Positions 59,754 through 64,000 of a stretch of DNA of 64,000 bases are shown piece after piece. The stretch lies in NCBI RefSeq assembly GCF_019049245.1, contig NZ_JAGMUK010000228.1, positions 1 through 64,000 on the forward strand, read 5' to 3'. The translations under genes and the position numbers were made by a program. Every line of letters begins with the position of its first letter. Within the stretch, counting starts at the first letter, position 1. Under the pieces are notes generated by a model. That model did no database searches and was not told where the DNA came from. It saw nothing but the letters and a program-made list of their open reading frames with translations. This stretch comes from Streptomyces sp. AC555_RSS877. Its GTDB lineage: Bacteria; Actinomycetota; Actinomycetes; Streptomycetales; Streptomycetaceae.

Positions 59754-60986
59754 ATGGAGACCAACTCACCTCTTCCTCCGATCATTTCCGTCGACGACCA
59801 CACCGTCGAACCCCCCACCGTCTGGCAGGACCGGCTCCCGAAGAAGTACCTCGGCACCGGTCCCCGCACGGTCCGCGCCCCCCTCAAGGAGATGACCTTC
59901 CTCGGCGGCCGCTTCAAGCCCGTCATGGGCAAGCCGGGTGACGACGGTCCCCTCGGCGACTGGTGGGTCTACGAGGACCTGCACCGCCCCCTCACCCGCC
60001 TCGACACCGCCGTCGGCTACAGCAGGGACGAGATCAAGCTGGAGGTCATCACCTACGAGCAGATGCGGCCGGGGTCGTACGACGTCCCCGCCCGCCTCGC
60101 CGACATGGACGTCAACCACGTCCAGTCCGCCGTCTGCTTCCCGACCTTCCCGCGCTTCTGCGGCCAGACCTTCACGGAGGCGAAGGACCACGAGCTCGGC
60201 CTCCTGTGCGTCCAGGCCTACAACGACTGGATGGTGGAGGAGTGGTGCGGGCCCGAGGCGCACGGCCGCCTCATTCCGCTCACCCTCATCCCCCTCTGGG
60301 ACGCCGAACTGGCAGCCGCGGAAGTCCGCCGCAACGCCGCCCGCGGTGTCCGTGCGGTCGCGTTCTCCGAGATACCCCCGCACCTGGGGCTGCCGTCCGT
60401 CCACACCGACGACTGGGACCCCTTCCTCGCGGCCTGCGACGAGACCGGCACGGTCATCGCCATGCACATCGGCTCCAGCAGCCGTATGCCGTCGACCTCC
60501 GCCGACGCCCCGCCCGCCGTCGGCTCCACCATCACCTTCGCCAACTGCTGTTTCTCGATGGTGGACTGGCTGATGAGCGGCAAGTTCGAGCGCTTCCCGA
60601 ACCTCAAGGTCATGTACGCGGAGGGCCAGATCGGCTGGATCCCCTACATCCTCGAACGCGCCGACGTCGTCTGGGAGGAGAACCGCGGCTGGGGCGGGGT
60701 CGCCGACAAGGTCCACCGGCCGCCGTCCGAGCTGTTCGCCGAGCACGTCTACGGCTGTTTCTTCGACGACGCCTTCGGTCTGCGGAACCTGGACGCCGTC
60801 GGAGTCGGGAACGTCCTGTACGAGACCGACTACCCCCACTCCGACTCGACCTGGCCGAAGTCGCGGGAGGTCGGCGAGGCCCAGATGGGGCACCTCACTC
60901 CGGACGTGGTGGAACGGATCGTGCGGGGCAACGCCATCGACCTGCTCGGGCTCACCCCGGACGGACTCTGGAACGGTCCGAGGTGA
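59754..60986 (+). CDS. amidohydrolase family protein (ACMSD/Amidohydro_2 type)
   Basis: A 410-residue TIM-barrel protein. The usual N-terminal HxH metal site appears as DDHTVEPP (DxH). Other ligands lie in VIAMHIGSS and the Asp in LYETDYPHSDSTWP. The family includes decarboxylases and hydrolases such as ACMSD; actinobacterial steroid clusters contain similar genes of unknown role. First gene of a run with a luciferase-like enzyme eight bases later and an SDR. No ribosome site precedes ATG 59754. Confidence 0.83.
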   Translation: METNSPLPPIISVDDHTVEPPTVWQDRLPKKYLGTGPRTVRAPLKEMTFLGGRFKPVMGKPGDDGPLGDWWVYEDLHRPLTRLDTAVGYSRDEIKLEVITYEQMRPGSYDVPARLADMDVNHVQSAVCFPTFPRFCGQTFTEAKDHELGLLCVQAYNDWMVEEWCGPEAHGRLIPLTLIPLWDAELAAAEVRRNAARGVRAVAFSEIPPHLGLPSVHTDDWDPFLAACDETGTVIAMHIGSSSRMPSTSADAPPAVGSTITFANCCFSMVDWLMSGKFERFPNLKVMYAEGQIGWIPYILERADVVWEENRGWGGVADKVHRPPSELFAEHVYGCFFDDAFGLRNLDAVGVGNVLYETDYPHSDSTWPKSREVGEAQMGHLTPDVVERIVRGNAIDLLGLTPDGLWNGPR

Positions 60987-60993
60987 TCGAGGG

Positions 60994-61911
60994 ATGATCC
61001 CGTACGGCATCCAGCTCCCCGTCCAGTCCCAGAGCACCCTCTACGCCGAGCCGTGGGAGGCCGCCGCCGGCCCGGGTGACCTCGTCGAGATCGCCAGGAC
61101 CGCCGACCGCGCCGGATTCTCGTACGTCGCCTGCTGCGACCACGTCGCCATCCCGCGTCGGCTCGCGTCCGCGATGAGTACGGTCTGGTACGACCCGATC
61201 GCCACCCTCGCCTTCCTGGCCGCCGCCACCGAACGCGTCCGGCTGCTCAGCCACGTCGCCGTCGTCGGTCTGCGCCATCCGTTGCTCAGCGCCAAGCAGT
61301 ACGCGACCCTCGACCACCTGAGCGGCGGGCGGCTGATCCTCGGGGTGGGGGCCGGGCATGTGCCCGAGGAGTTCGAGGCGCTCGGGGTCGACTTCCGGCA
61401 GCGCGGGGCCGTGCTCGACGAGTCGCTCGACGCCCTGCGCGGGGCGCTCGGCTCCGACGAGTTCCCCGAACACCACGGCAAGCTCTACGACTTCCAGGAC
61501 CTCGGCCAGCGTCCCCGGCCGGCCCAGACCCGCGTCCCCTTCTGGGTCGGCGGCTCCTCGCCCGCCGCCGTCCGCCGGGCCGCGCTCAAGGGCGACGGCT
61601 GGCTTCCGCAGGGCGACCCGCGTGACCGGCTGCCCGCACAGATCGAGACGATCAGAAGCATCCGGGAAGAGGCCGCCGTCCAGGGATCCTTCACCGTCGG
61701 TGCCATCGCCGAGCCGCTGTACGTCGGCACGCCCACCTGGGACGTCGGGCGCCGCACCCTCACCGGCCCGCCCGACGCCCTCGCCGAGTCCCTGCGCGCC
61801 TATCGCGCGATGGGCGTCCAGCAGATCCAGGTCAGGTTCCGGAGCCGGAGCCGTACCGAACTCACCGACCAGATGGCCGCCTTCGGCGCGGACATAGGCC
61901 CGCACCTGTAA
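60994..61911 (+). CDS. luciferase-like F420-dependent oxidoreductase
   Basis: A 305-residue LLM TIM-barrel protein (GFSYVACCDHVAIPRRLASA, then GGRLILGVGAGHVPEEFEAL and VPFWVGGSSPAAVRRAALKG). Actinobacterial members of this size mostly use F420, sometimes FMN. Likely a reductase or monooxygenase step on the CoA-bound ring compound, which is inference. It starts seven bases after the amidohydrolase stop and is followed by an SDR 18 bp on, so the three form one operon under operator 12. Confidence 0.82.
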   Translation: MIPYGIQLPVQSQSTLYAEPWEAAAGPGDLVEIARTADRAGFSYVACCDHVAIPRRLASAMSTVWYDPIATLAFLAAATERVRLLSHVAVVGLRHPLLSAKQYATLDHLSGGRLILGVGAGHVPEEFEALGVDFRQRGAVLDESLDALRGALGSDEFPEHHGKLYDFQDLGQRPRPAQTRVPFWVGGSSPAAVRRAALKGDGWLPQGDPRDRLPAQIETIRSIREEAAVQGSFTVGAIAEPLYVGTPTWDVGRRTLTGPPDALAESLRAYRAMGVQQIQVRFRSRSRTELTDQMAAFGADIGPHL

Positions 61912-61929
61912 TTCCGACAAGGAGACAGC

Positions 61930-62676
61930 ATGGGCAAGCTGGACGGACGCGTCGTGATCGTCACCGGGGCGGCGCGCGGGCAGGGGGAGCAGGAGGCGCG
62001 GCTGTTCCGCGAGGAGGGGGCCGAGGTCGTCGTGGCCGATGTGCTCGACGAGCAGGGGCAGGCTCTCGCGAAGGAGATCGGGGCGCTGTACGTGCATCTC
62101 GACGTGGGGCGGGAGGAGGAGTGGAGGGCCGCGGCCGACGCGGTCACGGAGGCGTACGGCCATGTCGACGGGCTCGTCAACAACGCCGGCATCCTCCGCT
62201 TCAACAGTCTCCTCGACACACCCCTCGACGAGTTCATGGGTGTCCTGCGGGTCAACCAGGTCGGCTGCTTCCTGGGCATCAAGACCGTGGCACCCCGGAT
62301 GCGCGACGGGGGCACGATCGTCAACACCGCCTCCTACACCGGGATGACCGGGATGGCGTACGTGGGGGCGTACGCGGCCACCAAGCACGCGATCGTCGGG
62401 CTCACACGGGTGGCCGCGCTGGAGCTGGCGGACCGGGGGATACGGGTCAACGCCATGTGCCCGGGAGCCATCGACACCGCGATGAGCAATCCGGGTGCCG
62501 ACCCCGAGGGTGCGACGGACGCGCTCTACCGCAAGCTCGTGCCGCTCGGACGGATCGGGCGCCCGGAGGAGGTGGCCAGACTCGCGCTCTTCCTGACCTC
62601 CGAGGACTCCTCCTACATCACGGGGCAGCCGTTCGTGATCGACGGGGGCTGGCTCGCGGGCGTGACCGTCGTCTGA
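61930..62676 (+). CDS. short-chain dehydrogenase/reductase
   Basis: A 248-residue classical SDR. The cofactor motif is TGAARGQGEQEARLF, with NNAG in VDGLVNNAGILRF, YxxxK in YVGAYAATKHAIVG, and the C-terminal FVIDGGWLAG. The Asp after strand 2 (VVADVLDEQG) suggests NAD preference. It resembles 3-alpha/20-beta-hydroxysteroid dehydrogenases in layout. AAGGAGACAGC precedes the ATG. Third gene of the amidohydrolase operon. Confidence 0.87.
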   Translation: MGKLDGRVVIVTGAARGQGEQEARLFREEGAEVVVADVLDEQGQALAKEIGALYVHLDVGREEEWRAAADAVTEAYGHVDGLVNNAGILRFNSLLDTPLDEFMGVLRVNQVGCFLGIKTVAPRMRDGGTIVNTASYTGMTGMAYVGAYAATKHAIVGLTRVAALELADRGIRVNAMCPGAIDTAMSNPGADPEGATDALYRKLVPLGRIGRPEEVARLALFLTSEDSSYITGQPFVIDGGWLAGVTVV

Positions 62677-62687
62677 CTGGCCATCAG
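62673..62687. promoter_or_regulatory. degenerate CTGACG-type site
   Basis: CTGACTGGCCATCAG, 10 of 12 matches, starts at the SDR stop codon and lies 47 bp upstream of perfect operator 13. Confidence 0.4.
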
Positions 62688-62734
62688 CTATTGACGGTCC
62701 ATGCCCGCGGTGCCACAGTCGGCGTCAAGCAAAT

Positions 62735-62749
62735 CTGACGGTACGTCAG
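62735..62749. promoter_or_regulatory. CTGACG-type operator 13 (perfect)
   Basis: CTGACGGTACGTCAG, identical to operator 4, lies 43 bp before the TTG start of the last LLM gene. Confidence 0.78.
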
Positions 62750-62792
62750 AAATCATGCACCCAGATACCAGAACCGGGGACGGTGAACCTCC

Positions 62793-63911
62793 TTGGAATT
62801 CGGGCTCTTTGTACAGGGATACGTGGGCAAGCGCGCCGAGACCGACCCGCTGGCCGAGCACAAGGCGCTGATGGAGGAGACCGAGTACGTCATCCAGGCG
62901 GACAGGTCGGGCTTCAAGTACGCCTGGGCGTCCGAGCACCACTTCCTGGAGGAGTACTCCCACCTCTCCGCCAACGACGTCTTCCTCGGCTACCTCGCAC
63001 ACGCCACCGAGCGCATCCACCTCGGCTCCGGGATCTTCAACCCGCTCGCCCAGGTCAACCACCCGGTGAAGGTCGCCGAGAAGGTCGCCATGCTCGACCA
63101 TCTCACCCAGAACCGCTTCGAGTTCGGCAGCGGACGCGGGGCCGGCTCGCACGAGATCCTGGGCTTCCTCCCCGGCATCACCGACATGAACCACACGAAG
63201 GAGATCTGGGAAGAGACCATCGCCGAGTTCCCGAAGATGTGGCTCCAGGACGAGTACGTCGGCTTCCAGGGCAAGCACTGGCAGCTCCCGCCGAGGAAGA
63301 TCCTGCCCAAGCCGTACGGGAAGTCCCACCCCGCGATGTGGTACGCCGCCGGGTCGCCGCCCTCGTACGCCATGGCCGCCCGCAAGGGCCTCGGGGTGCT
63401 CGGCTTCAGTGTGCAGAAGGTCTCCGACATGGAGTGGGTCCTCGAGCAGTACAAGACGGCGGTCGTGGACGCCGAGCCGATCGGCGCCTTCGTCAACGAC
63501 AACGTGATGGTGACGACCACCGCGATCTGCGCGCCGACGCACGCCGAGGCGATCGAGATCGCCGTCAACGGCGGGCTGCACTATCTGCCGTCGCTGGTGT
63601 TCCGGTACCACGACACGTTTCCCCGTCCCGAGGGGTTCCCGGTGTGGCCGGAGATCCTGCCCGAGTACACCGCGGAGTTCGTCGAGGTCCTCATCGAGGA
63701 GGAGCTGCTGATCTGCGGGGATCCGGACGAGGTGTTCCGGCAGTGCAAGCGGTGGGAGCAGGCGGGGGCAGATCAGTTGAGCTTCGGGCTGCCGGTGGGG
63801 GTGCCGAAGCAGGAGACGTTGCAGACGATCCGGCTGATCGGGGAGCACGTGATTCCGAAGATCGACACGGATCCGGTGCATCGGACGTCGCGGTTCCGGG
63901 CTGCCGTGTGA
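62793..63911 (+). CDS. luciferase-like flavin/F420-dependent oxidoreductase
   Basis: A 372-residue LLM protein. The first strand EFGLFVQGYVGK, ASEHHFLEEYSHLSANDVFL and EFGSGRGAGSHEILGFLPGI are typical of the LuxA-like branch. A TGA at 62784-62786 closes the frame upstream, so TTG 62793 is the first usable start and keeps the conserved EFGLF strand; the next candidate, GTG 62823, would remove it. A TTG start without a close ribosome site suggests low or regulated translation. Controlled by operator 13. Confidence 0.84.
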   Translation: MEFGLFVQGYVGKRAETDPLAEHKALMEETEYVIQADRSGFKYAWASEHHFLEEYSHLSANDVFLGYLAHATERIHLGSGIFNPLAQVNHPVKVAEKVAMLDHLTQNRFEFGSGRGAGSHEILGFLPGITDMNHTKEIWEETIAEFPKMWLQDEYVGFQGKHWQLPPRKILPKPYGKSHPAMWYAAGSPPSYAMAARKGLGVLGFSVQKVSDMEWVLEQYKTAVVDAEPIGAFVNDNVMVTTTAICAPTHAEAIEIAVNGGLHYLPSLVFRYHDTFPRPEGFPVWPEILPEYTAEFVEVLIEEELLICGDPDEVFRQCKRWEQAGADQLSFGLPVGVPKQETLQTIRLIGEHVIPKIDTDPVHRTSRFRAAV

Positions 63912-63940
63912 TCGCCGTTGCGGGGGGCGGGTGCGTGGGG

Positions 63941-63968
63941 GGCTGGTCGCGCAGTTCCCCGCGCCCTT
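63941..63968. repeat. Streptomyces intergenic repeat, copy 4
   Basis: GGCTGGTCGCGCAGTTCCCC and GCGCCCTT match the elements at 103 and 20951. Nothing else is visible between the last stop and the window end. Confidence 0.65.
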
Positions 63969-64000
63969 GAGGTACGTACACCGGCCCGGCGTTCAAGGAG

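Overview
The window is a chromosomal segment of a Streptomyces (high-GC actinomycete). The base composition, GTG starts, AfsR/SARP regulator, NsdA-like regulator, RsbW-type and STAS proteins, PASTA-less Ser/Thr kinase and F420 enzymes all point that way. I saw no rRNA, tRNA or CRISPR array. Locus names and family assignments come from reading the sequence and from memory, not from a search.

Layout. 1-13.8 kb is ordinary core genome: an ABC exporter pair, a primase/polymerase-domain protein, an NsdA-like TPR regulator, a Gly/Pro-rich membrane protein, a branched-chain-amino-acid-type binding lipoprotein, an SCO4402-family protein, purU, an ECF-like sigma factor with a zinc-finger anti-sigma fused to a mycothiol-isomerase-like domain, a STAS antagonist and an EF-hand protein. 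13.8-63.9 kb is dominated by scattered operons for CoA-dependent breakdown of a bulky (steroid- or terpenoid-like) carboxylic acid. They include three acyl-CoA ligases (one FadD3-like), four acyl-CoA dehydrogenase subunits, two enoyl-CoA hydratases, two SCP2-type thiolase/aldolases each with a DUF35 OB-fold partner, two SDRs, an alcohol dehydrogenase, a cyclase-family hydrolase, an ACMSD-type amidohydrolase, two luciferase-like F420/flavin enzymes, a flavin reductase, a DoxX protein and a Ddn-type F420 nitroreductase.

These operons share a 15-bp palindromic operator, CTGACGnnnCGTCAG. I count 13 copies with at most one mismatch in the 12 fixed bases. All are intergenic and all sit in front of genes of the catabolic set. 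The only TetR-family gene in the window (45407-46054) is the natural candidate repressor. In several promoters the operator contains or abuts the -10 box of an apparently leaderless gene.

The island is broken up by unrelated or mobile DNA. Two TnpB-only IS1341-type elements (27.2-28.6 and 54.2-55.7 kb) sit exactly at ends of catabolic genes. A decayed region (32.3-38.4 kb) holds an alpha/beta-hydrolase pseudogene, two inverted remnants of one DDE insertion sequence, a possible group II intron scrap, a secreted protein and an AraC regulator. Non-regulon genes fill the rest: two GNATs, two PNPOx-fold proteins, a VOC protein, a kinase with a beta-propeller, and a large SARP regulator followed by a tiny repeat protein with four DNVHAT motifs.

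The most interesting points for follow-up are the regulon-wide operator with its leaderless promoters, the split and scattered acyl-CoA dehydrogenase subunits, the DNVHAT repeat peptide next to the SARP regulator, and the repeated TQYI/TQYL motifs in the membrane protein at 5.2-7.3 kb.
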